Program-made: the position numbers and the translations under genes
Shown here: positions 28,181 through 37,854 of the stretch, piece after piece
How positions within the stretch are numbered: position 1 is the stretch's first letter
Layout of the letters: every line of letters begins with the position of its first letter
The notes under the pieces: generated by a model
What the model was told of the DNA's origin: nothing
The model's database searches: none
The model's input: only the letters and a program-made list of their open reading frames with translations
DNA from: Gimesia sp.
GTDB lineage: Bacteria; Planctomycetota; Planctomycetia; Planctomycetales; Planctomycetaceae
Direction of reading: 5' to 3'
Length of the DNA: 64,000 nt
NCBI RefSeq assembly: GCF_040219335.1
Contig: NZ_JAVJSQ010000021.1
Coordinates: 50,652-114,651 of the forward strand

Positions 28181-29080
28181 ATGAATCCGGCAATACTGAG
28201 AATGAAGAGTGCTTCGCTCCTACAGGAAGGAAAAGGCCCAGCGTCCGTGAATCGATTCCCCCAAACCCGGCAGACGTTGATACAACGTATCGCGACCGAT
28301 CGTCAATCGCCGGAATGGAATACGTTTCTTGATGATTACTGGGGGCCTGTCGTTCGCTTTGCGATTCGCTCCGGGAACCTGAAAACCCAGGATGCCGAGG
28401 ACATTACTGCTGAGACTTTCAAAACACTCTTCACGGCCGATCTGCTCTCACGCTGGCTGGAAGACCGGCGTTCCCGACTGAGTACCATGCTGTGTGTGGT
28501 GGTCAGGAACCTGATTTCCAATCGCGCGCGGCTTCAGTCGGGTCGTGAGAAAATCATGCACGAACTCAAGCCTGTGCTGATTGCTGAGATTACCAGGCGG
28601 GAACGGGATCCTGCGGAAGATCGTTTCTATGAAGCCTGGGCGGAGTCACTGTTGCAGTCAACGTTACTGCAGTTGCAGCAGGATTCTCTCAAGCGAGGGC
28701 GGGTGAATGCATTCCGCGTATTTTACGGTCGAGTTCGGGAAGGATTATCTAACCCGGAAATCGCGGACTGCCTGAACCTGAAGGTGACGGATGTCGAAAA
28801 CCACTATAAACGGACGAGGGGGCAGTTTACCGACCGGTTGCGCAGCGGCATTGAAGAGCATGTTCGCAGGTATGGGAATGAGGATGACTTCGCTCAGGAA
28901 GTCGAGAGGGAGTGGCAGACTTTGGGGGAGTATCTGAAAATGCACGGCGATCTGGAGGCTGTGTTCCATCAGCTTCCCACAGAGTCGGAAGAACTCCGTT
29001 GCCGCGAGCGCGAGTCGAAGGCCGATCTCTTACAGCAGCTGACTTCATTCATCGATCGAAAGACAGAACAGCATGACTGA
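28181..29080 (+). CDS. ECF-type RNA polymerase sigma factor, planctomycete kinase-linked group
   Basis: 299 residues from the first ATG. The region-2 signature (WGPVVRFAIRSG...QDAEDITAETF) lies at about 48-80 and the region-4 helix-turn-helix (GLSNPEIADCLNLKVTDVENH) at about 188-208, followed by an 85-residue C-terminal extension of unknown role that is common in sigma factors encoded next to Ser/Thr kinases in planctomycetes. A GTG at 28247 with an AGGAAGGAAAAGG purine tract upstream would start nearer the conserved core and may be the true start. Its TGA overlaps the kinase ATG (ATGACTGA at 29073-29080), so the two are translationally coupled; phosphorylation of the sigma factor by the kinase is a plausible regulatory mode but is inference. 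Confidence 0.82.
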   Translation: MNPAILRMKSASLLQEGKGPASVNRFPQTRQTLIQRIATDRQSPEWNTFLDDYWGPVVRFAIRSGNLKTQDAEDITAETFKTLFTADLLSRWLEDRRSRLSTMLCVVVRNLISNRARLQSGREKIMHELKPVLIAEITRRERDPAEDRFYEAWAESLLQSTLLQLQQDSLKRGRVNAFRVFYGRVREGLSNPEIADCLNLKVTDVENHYKRTRGQFTDRLRSGIEEHVRRYGNEDDFAQEVEREWQTLGEYLKMHGDLEAVFHQLPTESEELRCRERESKADLLQQLTSFIDRKTEQHD

Positions 29081-32000
29081 CCACCGCGAACGGGACTATG
29101 CAGAGCCTCACAAGGCAGCCGGACGAACGGCTTCCCGTCTGTCGGATCTGAGTGAGATCGTGGATGTTCTGCTGGCAGCAGCTACGATGATCCGCGGCTG
29201 TCACCAGGCAGGCCGCTTGTGTGGATCGATCGATGCTTCCCGGATCATACAGGTTGAAGGGAGGAGTGAATGGCGGGTAACCCCCGCGAAAGAGGAAACG
29301 TCCGAGCGAGTGACGTTCCCCGCAGCTGCCACCTGGTATGCTGTCGCAGAGCATGCGGAGTTACAGGTATTACCTCTGAATATCGAAGAGGCACAGCAGC
29401 GCGTGGACCAGGCGGGGGTAGAGTTCCCCGTGCGGCTGATTGACAGTTTTGCATTGGGAGAACTCGCCTGTCGAATCGCTGGGGATTGCAGAGTTGCGGA
29501 TTATCTGCAAAGCCCCCGGGTTCTGCAACGGATTCCGTCTGAACTCCACACGTTGATCGATCTCACGCTGGGGTTCGATGACGATCAGCGCTGTGAGGAG
29601 ATTGATGCTCTGCTGTACCTGCTGAGAAATATTCAAAAGGCTCTGCAAACGGATACGCAACGCCTGACTGATGCGAGCGGCCCGGGCAATGAGCCGAAAA
29701 CTACCGTGGCGGATACGCCTGAATCGTACGCTCGACTGCCATTTGACCAGATTGGTCATTTTCAAATCGTCAGGCGGCTCGGTAGTGGGGGAATGGGTGA
29801 TGTCTACGAGGGTTACGATCAGTCACTGAAACGCACCGTGGCCGTCAAGGTGCTGCCGCCGGAGCTGGGACGGCATGATTCGTTCGTGCAGCGATTCTAT
29901 TCCGAAGCCGCCAGCGTGGCGAAAATCATTCATCCCCATATCGTTCAGATCTTTTTCATAGGCGAGGATCTGGGGCAACATTATTTTGCGATGGAATACG
30001 TCGAGGGAGAATCTCTGGTAGAACAGCTGTCGTGCGGATGTCTGTCTGTCGCGGCGGCGTTGAATGTCATCGAACAGATTCTGCAGGGTCTGGAAGCCGC
30101 GCATCGGGCCGGACTGGTTCATCGAGACGTCAAGCCGGGAAACATTCTCCGCGAGCGGGAAACGGACCGTTACCTGCTGGTGGATTTTGGTCTCGTCAAA
30201 TCACTGAATGATGACAGCGGGCCGACGCTTTCCGGAACGGTCCTGGGGACAATGGATTACATTTCTCCCGAGCAGGGCAGTAGTCGGGGCGTGGATGCCC
30301 GTAGTGATCTTTATTCGCTGGGAGTCGTGCTTTATGAGTGTCTCAGCGGGAAGCTGCCTTTCACCGCAGACAGTCCCACTGGGATGATCTTTCAGCATGT
30401 GTATGAGAGGCCCGTGCCGCTGTCCGAAGTGGCGGGGCCGGTGCCTGCTGCTGTCACGGCGATTGTTTCAAAAATGATGGCTAAGGATCCGGCCCACCGC
30501 TATGCGGATGCCAGGGCCGTACTGGAGGACATCAGGGCCTTTCAGCAGGGAGAGCTGTTGCCTTCGCACGCCGATCAAATCGTCCAGAACGATGTCGATT
30601 ATTTTTTCAGACCTGTGGCCAGAACTTCGCCTGCTGCCGCAGCAACGGCAATTATTTCCGCGCCCGACTTCAGTGATTTTGACGATGAACTGGAAGTGCT
30701 GAATCGCGGACCAACGCATCTTGGCGAACGGCTTGTGCAACGTTTCTTCGACTGGTTTGAGGCGAAGTCTCCGCACTGGGCGGAGCAGTTGCAGAATACC
30801 CAGATGCAGATCGACCGGGCGATATTGAAGCTGGAGCGGCATCGCGATCACCTGTCGTCTCTGAATCGGGATGCCCAGCTGCTGCTCAAGCAGTTGCAGC
30901 GGGACATTAACGCAAAATCACAGATTACCGCCGACACAGAAAGCGGAGAAGATTTCCTGCTGGAAGAACTGCGTAACGCCTGCGCGGAGCAGGAGGAACA
31001 GGCAGAAACGATACAACGGCAGTTGCATCAGGTGAATGCACGACTGGCACAGGTGCGAACGGAACGCGATGTGTTACTGGCGCGGTTGAACAGCGCGGAT
31101 ACCCGCAGGGGCGGGAGCCGTCCTCTCCGCAGACGGAGGGTTGCGGTACTGCTGACGCTGGTGGCAGGTTGCCTGCTGCTGATCTATCTCGTGAGAAATG
31201 CTGCTGTCAGCATTCCCGTCTCCGGGCGGTCGGAGCCTGCTGGGAAGGTTTCCCTGGCTTCGCAGACCGGCTCCCTGTTTCAGCGCTGGCCAGTCGGTTC
31301 CGGCCCGGAGATTATTATCCCGTTGCAAGCCAGGGTGCGTGCGATGGATATTGCTGTTTCCCGGTACGTCGATCAATCCGCTTACACGATAGTCGCTGCA
31401 CTCGAGAACAATATATTGCTGAAATATTATTATCGTAAAGGTCTGCAGAATGTTACACAGGACAGATTTGAAGGTGTACCCGCCGGGATTACGGTGGTGA
31501 CCCTTTCCCCGCAGGCAACTCTGACAGCTGTTGCTGCCGGCGATCACTCGATACGCGTGTTTGAAACGAACAAAAGTGGAAAGGAAGAATACCGCCGACT
31601 GGAAGGACACGTACAGCCGGTCCTGAATATGGCATTTTCGGGAGATGAATCGACACTGGTTTCGCTGGGGGATGATCGAACCGTCCGTTTCTGGGACATC
31701 CGATCCGGAACGGAGATCCGGCGTTTCGAAGTCGGTCGAAACAGTGCGCAGAAGCTGGCTGCTAATGGAAATCTGAGTCGACTTCTGATTGGAAATCAGA
31801 TACCCATCGGTGACCCACTGGTGCTGTGGAACTCGTTGGAGTCGCGACCGGAAAAGGTGTTTCCTACTGAAGCAACACCTGCCCAGCTGGCGCTTTCGAC
31901 AGATGCGCGAATCGCGCTCGCCTTTGCGGCTGGTCGCATAGATGTGTGGAATGCACTGACTGCGGAAAAACTGCGTACTTTCGCTCCCGGGAGCCAGGCA

Positions 32001-33131
32001 GCAGCATTTGCACCCGAAGTTAACCGTGCGGCAACGCTGGTCAACCGGAGTCTGAAACTCTGGGAGACCACGACAGGGAATCTGGTTGAAACGCAGGATT
32101 TACAGATTACGTCCAGCAAGCGAGCAAAACTGCTGCTGTCAGAAAATGGGACCTTGGGCGTGGTGGCGACTGATAATAAGACGCTGCATTTTTGCCTGCT
32201 GCCCGAGGTCCCTCTTCCTGATGATTTAGTGTATCAGTTTCACGCCAGAACACCGATTCATGCGCTGGATCTTGCACCCGATGGAATCTGGCTTGCGGGT
32301 GGCGGAGATGGAATGATCTATGTGTGGAACATGAATCATCCGCCAGCGAGTTTTGAACTGGATTCTCCAAATCAGATTTCGAGTCTGGCATTTTCTCCGA
32401 ATGGGGAGTACCTCGCATACGGAACGGGACAGGAAGGTGCCAGAACCAATTATGTGGGGGTACGAAAAATGGATTACACCAATCGGATACAGCGATTCCT
32501 CAAAAAAACAACCGACTTGAAGAAACTGGAAGACTTCGAAGGTCCGGTTTCATCCGTCGCCTGGGATCCGCACGGTAAACAGATTCTCGCAGGCAGTCTG
32601 AGCGGGCAGATCAAGAGCTGGGTTCCGGAACTGAACCAGGTCAAATCGTCGCTCCAGCTCAAAGTGCCCGTACTGCAATTAAGTCAGTTCAAGGATCGCA
32701 CCGGTTGGCTGATGCTCACGGGGGATCACGGGCTGGAACTCTGGAATTATGATCAGACTTCGCCAAAAGACATTCTGCAGACAGCTTATGAGGGGATCGC
32801 CTGTGCTGTCTCTGAGAAAGAACAGTTGATTGCCATTGCCGATCGGAGAGGGTTGATTCATCTGATCTCCGAGGAAGATCTGGGGCAACGGGGAGTCCTG
32901 CAGGCTGATTCTGACCTGGTGACGGATCTCTGCTTTGTTCCCGCTGCATACCTGTTGGCGGCCGCATACCGGAGTGGTGCGGTTCGGTTGTGGGATACCC
33001 GTGAGCTCAGTGTGGTTAAAGAATATCGTGATGGTGTTTCACCTGCGACGTCGCTGTTAGCGAGTCGTGATACCAGGCATCTGATTGCCGCGATGCAGGA
33101 TGGAAACGTTAATATCTGGAAGCTTCCCTGA
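29073..33131 (+). CDS. Membrane-anchored Ser/Thr protein kinase with C-terminal WD40 propeller
   Basis: 1352 residues. An N-terminal region of about 225 residues has no recognised domain. The Hanks-type kinase follows at about 230-500 with all key residues: GSGGMG loop (237 on), Lys259 in VAVKVL, HRDVKPGN with Asp352, and DFG with Asp371. A charged coiled coil (about 590-680) leads to one transmembrane helix (about 690-710), which puts the kinase in the cytoplasm and the propeller outside. About 600 residues of WD40-like repeats (for example LVSLGDDRTVRFWDIRSG) fill the C-terminal half. Start ATG overlaps the sigma-factor stop. It is likely a receptor kinase that senses an extracytoplasmic ligand or protein through the propeller. 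Confidence 0.9.
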   Translation: MTDHRERDYAEPHKAAGRTASRLSDLSEIVDVLLAAATMIRGCHQAGRLCGSIDASRIIQVEGRSEWRVTPAKEETSERVTFPAAATWYAVAEHAELQVLPLNIEEAQQRVDQAGVEFPVRLIDSFALGELACRIAGDCRVADYLQSPRVLQRIPSELHTLIDLTLGFDDDQRCEEIDALLYLLRNIQKALQTDTQRLTDASGPGNEPKTTVADTPESYARLPFDQIGHFQIVRRLGSGGMGDVYEGYDQSLKRTVAVKVLPPELGRHDSFVQRFYSEAASVAKIIHPHIVQIFFIGEDLGQHYFAMEYVEGESLVEQLSCGCLSVAAALNVIEQILQGLEAAHRAGLVHRDVKPGNILRERETDRYLLVDFGLVKSLNDDSGPTLSGTVLGTMDYISPEQGSSRGVDARSDLYSLGVVLYECLSGKLPFTADSPTGMIFQHVYERPVPLSEVAGPVPAAVTAIVSKMMAKDPAHRYADARAVLEDIRAFQQGELLPSHADQIVQNDVDYFFRPVARTSPAAAATAIISAPDFSDFDDELEVLNRGPTHLGERLVQRFFDWFEAKSPHWAEQLQNTQMQIDRAILKLERHRDHLSSLNRDAQLLLKQLQRDINAKSQITADTESGEDFLLEELRNACAEQEEQAETIQRQLHQVNARLAQVRTERDVLLARLNSADTRRGGSRPLRRRRVAVLLTLVAGCLLLIYLVRNAAVSIPVSGRSEPAGKVSLASQTGSLFQRWPVGSGPEIIIPLQARVRAMDIAVSRYVDQSAYTIVAALENNILLKYYYRKGLQNVTQDRFEGVPAGITVVTLSPQATLTAVAAGDHSIRVFETNKSGKEEYRRLEGHVQPVLNMAFSGDESTLVSLGDDRTVRFWDIRSGTEIRRFEVGRNSAQKLAANGNLSRLLIGNQIPIGDPLVLWNSLESRPEKVFPTEATPAQLALSTDARIALAFAAGRIDVWNALTAEKLRTFAPGSQAAAFAPEVNRAATLVNRSLKLWETTTGNLVETQDLQITSSKRAKLLLSENGTLGVVATDNKTLHFCLLPEVPLPDDLVYQFHARTPIHALDLAPDGIWLAGGGDGMIYVWNMNHPPASFELDSPNQISSLAFSPNGEYLAYGTGQEGARTNYVGVRKMDYTNRIQRFLKKTTDLKKLEDFEGPVSSVAWDPHGKQILAGSLSGQIKSWVPELNQVKSSLQLKVPVLQLSQFKDRTGWLMLTGDHGLELWNYDQTSPKDILQTAYEGIACAVSEKEQLIAIADRRGLIHLISEEDLGQRGVLQADSDLVTDLCFVPAAYLLAAAYRSGAVRLWDTRELSVVKEYRDGVSPATSLLASRDTRHLIAAMQDGNVNIWKLP

Positions 33132-33148
33132 ACCTGGGAGTGATGATG

Positions 33149-36100
33149 ATGAAACAAAAAACTGGCAGACAGAAAACGCGCAAATGGTGGATCATCGGCA
33201 GCGGACTTCTGCTGTTGCTGGCCGTGGGAGTCATCCGTGAGTATGGCCTGTTCTCGACAACAGCGGAGTATTTCACTGACGCCTCCTTTGAGAGCAAGCT
33301 GGACAGACTGAAATCTCAACCGATAACGCCCGTGGAAATTGACGAAGATGCGGAACGCGTACGGCAGTTGATGGAGGAGCGAACCGATTATCGCGGTCGA
33401 CTTCTCTTTCCACCCACCACGGTTGCCGAAATGAAATACGACCCGGAACTGGTTGCGGGGATTCCCTGGGAGAAGAACTACGAGCCCGTGCCGCTGAACG
33501 AGGTCGAAGTTACCTATACCGAGAACCAGTTTCAGCAGGAGCGTGCGGACTGGTATCAGAACCTGTTTTTAACAGAGTATGAGGAGCATGGGGAAAAAGA
33601 TCCGCGGTGGGATGAGCCGGCGCGGGAATTTCTGAAAGAGGCAGCCCGTTGGGTTTCGATTGCACGATTTCAAAAGCACCGCTCACCAAAGTTTTATCCA
33701 GACCAGTCTGATGGGCAACTGGCAGAGCAGGGCACAGCGGTCGTTGAGCTGGGGTGTCGGGATCCTCTGGTTATCAGCCTGGTCATTGAAGCACTTGCCA
33801 GTCAAAAGATGTATGGGGTTATGACCGCGCTGACTCAACAGCTGAATAAACTGTATACCCCTGACCGTTACTCGGAAATCGTGAGTTTTCAGATTCTGAA
33901 GTCTCTGGTACTTGTGGGGAAGGGGACCGATAAACGGGAGGCTATGTCGCGCCACTTTCTCAAAGCGATCAAGGAGAAGCAGCTATCTGGTCTCGAAAGA
34001 CGGATTTATCTGGAAGAGATGGGAATCATCACGGCTCCTGCGCATCAACCGATTCTGGGGCCATTCATGCTCGCACTGGAAAGCCAGGAGAACGCTGACC
34101 CCTGGCTCAAAAGTATGATTCTGGGATCGTTTTACAATCAACTGGGGACCAACGGGAGTACGCTCAGGGAGTACTGGCCCCCCTATACCAAATTCATTCA
34201 GACTGACTGGGCAAAAGTGAAATCCGTGTTCATGGGGCATCTGCGTAAATCGTACCGGTTATATCTGCAGGCGTATCAGCTGGCTCCCGAACTTCCAGAG
34301 GCCCCGTTGAAACTGTATCCCATGTCGTATCGGCAGAATCCACAGATGTTGTACGCGGACATTCTGCTTGATGATGAGGGCGAATTTGATCGGCTCTCAC
34401 CGGCGAGTCCAAGATACTGGTTTGATCGTGCCATCGCAGCCCAGTTCGATTATCGTCCCATGTATCGGCTGTACCGCGGCTCTCTGATTCCTTCCCCCAC
34501 AATCTACGAGAACTGGAAGCGTTATCAGCCGGTGCTCAAGTTTGGAATGGAATGTCTCAATTCCGAACGCTTTGATACGCAGGTGCCTTTTGGTTTTCAG
34601 GATGCGTTGCAGGCCATGATTGCCGGTCATGAATTTATGCGGGGGCCTGGTGGAGCCCGCAGTCGTGAAGTCTATGGCTCTGATGATGTACTGCCCCAGA
34701 TGCAGAGAATGGTAAAGGGATATGCATCCCACTTGAGTGTGGAGCAGACGGACTACTACGAAACATTGCTGGCTGGAATGAACTGGATTCAGGGGCACGA
34801 GGAGGCCGCCCAAAAGCAGTTTGCGGCTTTGGGAGAGCGTATGAAGCTGGAGGCGCTGCAGGAAGTCTCCCTGAATATAATGGAATTGAAACGCAGTCAA
34901 TCCCCCAAACAAGACAACGATCAGCTGACAGTAGACATGGAAAAACTCCGCGGGATTGGTTATCTCAGCGATCGGTCACAGCTGATGATTTCCCTGGACG
35001 GCGGTCGGGTTCAGACATGGGATCTGGAAACACGTCAGATGTTGAAGGAATATACTCTGTTTCCCGATGTCGCACCGGAGGCAACACTCGCGAAGAGTAT
35101 TTCAGATAATGTGAAATTTATCAGCTGCTATCAGCAGCCTGAAATCAAAATCTTTGAAACCGTATCATTTACCGAAGTCGCCAGCCTGAAGCTGCCCGCC
35201 GACAAGCCCGTGAAAGCACATCGTGTTTCGAATACCGGCAAGTACATCGCAGTGGCACTGGCAGATCAGGTGGAACTCTGGGAAGTCGCTTCGCAGAGCA
35301 GGATTGCTGAAATCAATATTCGAGCTAAAGAAACGATGGTTGATAAATACGACTGGCGGGATTTTCTGCAGCTTGTCAGGGAAGTTCACTTTACCGCGGA
35401 TGATAGTAAGCTGGCCTTTGTGCGCGGGGGCATCTATAAGAAATTCAATCCGGGATTCTGGTCGCCCGGAGCACTGCCGCATGTGGTGGATGTTCTGTAT
35501 GTCTGGGATTTGCAGCAGAAAAAGCTGATTTATACGGGGCAGCCATGCCTGCCTAACATTAATTCGATCGGATTTACCGAAAACGGATTGGAACTGCTGG
35601 TCTCCGGAACGAAATGGAGTCTGGCTAACCGGAGTCCGGATTCCTATCCGGAAACGGTCGAAACCCACACGATCGGGTTGCTGAATCTCAAGGAAGGAAA
35701 GATCGTCCGAGAATATGCCGGTCGTAACAAGCCTCTCTGGGTTCCGAAAGCGTTCGGTAAGGATCGTGCGCAGTTGATCGCGATGGCAGGTAACGAACTG
35801 CTGGTCTGGGACTGGAAGAGTGGCCGGGAGCTGACCAGTCTCCAGCAGCATCCCCATGATGTGCGGTATCTTTTGACTTCAACGGAACAGGATCGGATGG
35901 TGACGGTCGACAAGGAGGGAGTCGTTAAGCTCTTTGACGGTCAACTGGTTCCCCAGGTACGACAGGTGTTGACCGGCCCGGACCTGTATCCCCATCAGCA
36001 GCCCCACACGATTCAGTTTCATTCAGAAACCGGACAGATGGGGGTCTGCAACGGACGAACCGGCGCGCTGATCTGGGATTTTTCCGATCCGAAAACGGTT

Positions 36101-37021
36101 ACCGGAAGGTTGTATCGTTCACCAGGGCCGATCGGGACCAGGGCCCTTGGTTTCAGTTCCGACCTGAAGTATCTGGCGACCACCGCGACCACCATGCCTG
36201 GGGAGCTCATGCAGGAACTGGCTGAACCGACGCCTGTATCCATCTGGGACACGGCATCAGGCGAAGTCGTCCGGATTCTGGAAGGAGAGACCGATTTCGT
36301 CGAGTCGGGCGTTTTTGATCCGTCGGGGCGATATTTTGTGAGTGGCTTGAAGAATGGAAACATCCTGATCTGGGATCTGGAAACAGAATCCAGTCAGCCG
36401 GTTCAGGTTCTCAAAGAGCACGTCGCCAGAGTTACCAAACTGAAATTCTCGCCAGACGGCAAGACCCTGCTTTCCGGTGGGTGCGGCGGGGAGTCGTTTG
36501 GCAAGAAAGTGAAGCCCGCAGTCAAGGTCTGGACACGTGCGGAATCTGCAGGCGAGTTTCAGGTACAGCAGACAATGGAACTGGATCGTCATGTGCCTCC
36601 CACTTTTGGGATTCAGGACCTCGATTTTTCTTCGGATGGAAAGTGGATCCTGGCTTCCTGTAATCATCGTGCTTCGCTGTTTTCAAGGGAGGGGGAGTTG
36701 CGTAGTACGGTAGAAGGGGGGGCATTACAGTTTTTACCGGAGGGGAATCAGTTCCTGACTGGAGAGGGAAGGGCAAAGAAAGCAATTCACCTGTGGGATC
36801 TTGACGGCGCAAAGGTGCAGACCTATGCGTACCATCCGCAGACCTTTATTACGGCGCTGGCACTCTCCCCGAAAGAGGATGTGATATTGTCGTCCTCTTA
36901 TGGTGATGGCATCAAAGGATGGTTTGTCGAGTCTGGGGAGCAGGTTTTGTTTCTGTCCGATATTTTTTCCAGGAGTAATCTCCAGAACGAAAAATCTGCA
37001 TCGGAGCCACAAAAAGAGTAA
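33149..37021 (+). CDS. Membrane-anchored WD40-repeat protein
   Basis: About 1290 residues. A basic N-terminus and a single hydrophobic helix (WWIIGSGLLLLLAVGV) anchor it with the bulk outside the cytoplasm. Residues about 60-600 are helical and Trp/Tyr-rich without a recognised family; from about 610 on WD40-like blades recur (for example NGNILIWDLETE and HVARVTKLKFSPDGKTLLSGG). No kinase domain is present. It starts 8-17 nt after the upstream kinase stop; a row of GTG/ATG codons (33140-33151) makes the exact start ambiguous, with GGGAG at 33136-33140 favouring the last ATG. As the last gene of the pspA-sigma-kinase operon it is probably a partner or sensor for the kinase propeller. Confidence 0.8.
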   Translation: MKQKTGRQKTRKWWIIGSGLLLLLAVGVIREYGLFSTTAEYFTDASFESKLDRLKSQPITPVEIDEDAERVRQLMEERTDYRGRLLFPPTTVAEMKYDPELVAGIPWEKNYEPVPLNEVEVTYTENQFQQERADWYQNLFLTEYEEHGEKDPRWDEPAREFLKEAARWVSIARFQKHRSPKFYPDQSDGQLAEQGTAVVELGCRDPLVISLVIEALASQKMYGVMTALTQQLNKLYTPDRYSEIVSFQILKSLVLVGKGTDKREAMSRHFLKAIKEKQLSGLERRIYLEEMGIITAPAHQPILGPFMLALESQENADPWLKSMILGSFYNQLGTNGSTLREYWPPYTKFIQTDWAKVKSVFMGHLRKSYRLYLQAYQLAPELPEAPLKLYPMSYRQNPQMLYADILLDDEGEFDRLSPASPRYWFDRAIAAQFDYRPMYRLYRGSLIPSPTIYENWKRYQPVLKFGMECLNSERFDTQVPFGFQDALQAMIAGHEFMRGPGGARSREVYGSDDVLPQMQRMVKGYASHLSVEQTDYYETLLAGMNWIQGHEEAAQKQFAALGERMKLEALQEVSLNIMELKRSQSPKQDNDQLTVDMEKLRGIGYLSDRSQLMISLDGGRVQTWDLETRQMLKEYTLFPDVAPEATLAKSISDNVKFISCYQQPEIKIFETVSFTEVASLKLPADKPVKAHRVSNTGKYIAVALADQVELWEVASQSRIAEINIRAKETMVDKYDWRDFLQLVREVHFTADDSKLAFVRGGIYKKFNPGFWSPGALPHVVDVLYVWDLQQKKLIYTGQPCLPNINSIGFTENGLELLVSGTKWSLANRSPDSYPETVETHTIGLLNLKEGKIVREYAGRNKPLWVPKAFGKDRAQLIAMAGNELLVWDWKSGRELTSLQQHPHDVRYLLTSTEQDRMVTVDKEGVVKLFDGQLVPQVRQVLTGPDLYPHQQPHTIQFHSETGQMGVCNGRTGALIWDFSDPKTVTGRLYRSPGPIGTRALGFSSDLKYLATTATTMPGELMQELAEPTPVSIWDTASGEVVRILEGETDFVESGVFDPSGRYFVSGLKNGNILIWDLETESSQPVQVLKEHVARVTKLKFSPDGKTLLSGGCGGESFGKKVKPAVKVWTRAESAGEFQVQQTMELDRHVPPTFGIQDLDFSSDGKWILASCNHRASLFSREGELRSTVEGGALQFLPEGNQFLTGEGRAKKAIHLWDLDGAKVQTYAYHPQTFITALALSPKEDVILSSSYGDGIKGWFVESGEQVLFLSDIFSRSNLQNEKSASEPQKE

Positions 37022-37085
37022 AGAATCTTTCTGCGAAACCACACCTCGCATGGCGGGGTCTCTCTGCAAATAATCACACCACAAC

Positions 37086-37127
37086 GGCTCGCAACCTCTG
37101 GTTTAAATGAGGTGGCGCGCCTTTTTT
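37086..37127 (+). terminator. Terminator closing the pspA-sigma-kinase operon
   Basis: Interrupted stem GGC-CGC-ACCTC pairing with GAGGT-GCG-GCC (two mismatched positions), loop TGGTTTAAAT, then six T residues. It lies 65 nt after the last stop of the operon and separates it from the lanthipeptide cluster. Confidence 0.82.
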
Positions 37128-37635
37128 CTACAATAAACAGCATTTCTGCCTATCACTCCATCACTGTCTGCTGATTTTATTTCGGATCTTTCCAATTTCT
37201 TTGCACAGTCGCAGTCAAAATAGCGCCATGTAGTATGAGTGCAGCTTGGAATTGTAGTTATCGGAATCCTGCCTGCGAGAAAGAGTCACCTGGTTGAGTT
37301 CGATTTATTTTTCAGCAGGCAGGAACAGCTCTTTCAGACAGCCAGGCTCATTCTTTGTGAATTATTTCTGTCTATTTTTCTGCGTTTTTTTCAGACTGCG
37401 TCGGGATCTTCGTCCGGATCTTGATTAAGTGAATGAAAGGCGACGTTTCTCAGCAGGCATGAGGTCGCCAGATCTACGTCTTAACTGTCAGTCGCCAGCC
37501 GCATTGATCCGGAAAGGAGGGAGAGTTCAGCATTTAGTACGAGCTTACTGCTGATTCTGTGAGGGAATCAGCGGGTACTATCCAGTGGTGTATTGGTTAT
37601 ATCACATTAAAAACAGTATCAGTTAAAAAGGAACT
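37128..37635. other. Upstream region of the lanthipeptide cluster
   Basis: About 0.5 kb with no supported gene; the 61-codon frame at 37239-37424 has no ribosome binding site or family signal. It is AT-rich near the precursor gene and presumably contains the cluster promoter. AAAAAGGA at 37625-37632 is the ribosome binding site of the precursor. Confidence 0.5.
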
Positions 37636-37854
37636 ATGATGACTAGTACTACATTAATGCGTGACAAAATTGATGGACTGCGCCTGCAGTTCAATTCGGG
37701 TGAGCTGAATTCATCCGACCTCGAGGTTCAACTGGAATCGATGTGTGCAACCAGTGATCTGGATGCAACCGGCACTCACGCCGATAAAGATCACCTGGTT
37801 TCAGACATTCATATGTGCCCCTGGCATACATGCCAGGCAACACGACACGGGTAA
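37636..37854 (+). CDS. Putative lanthipeptide precursor peptide (LanA)
   Basis: 72 residues. An acidic, helical N-terminal half contains GLRLQ (14-18), which resembles the LxLQ leader motif recognised by class III lanthipeptide kinases, and a second VQLESM stretch. The C-terminal half is rich in Ser/Thr with three Cys: Cys37, Cys61 and Cys66. The likely core is the distal part (SDIHMCPWHTCQATRHG, 56-72, possibly extending back to Cys37). Ser56 to Cys61 and Thr45/Thr47 to a downstream Cys could form (methyl)lanthionine rings. AAAGGA precedes the tandem ATGs (37636 and 37639) with normal spacing. Its TAA overlaps the synthetase ATG (TAATG), so the two are translationally coupled. Assignment as substrate rests on position, size and composition; no close precursor is recognised. 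Confidence 0.7.
   Translation: MMTSTTLMRDKIDGLRLQFNSGELNSSDLEVQLESMCATSDLDATGTHADKDHLVSDIHMCPWHTCQATRHG

Noticed and set aside
29073..37021. Kinase and WD40 genes as regulators of the lanthipeptide cluster
   Set aside because: A clear terminator at 37086-37127 and about 0.5 kb separate them; no shared motif or operator was seen.
37239..37424. 61-codon frame upstream of the lanthipeptide precursor, considered as a second precursor
   Set aside because: One Cys only, hydrophobic, no ribosome binding site, and not coupled to another gene.
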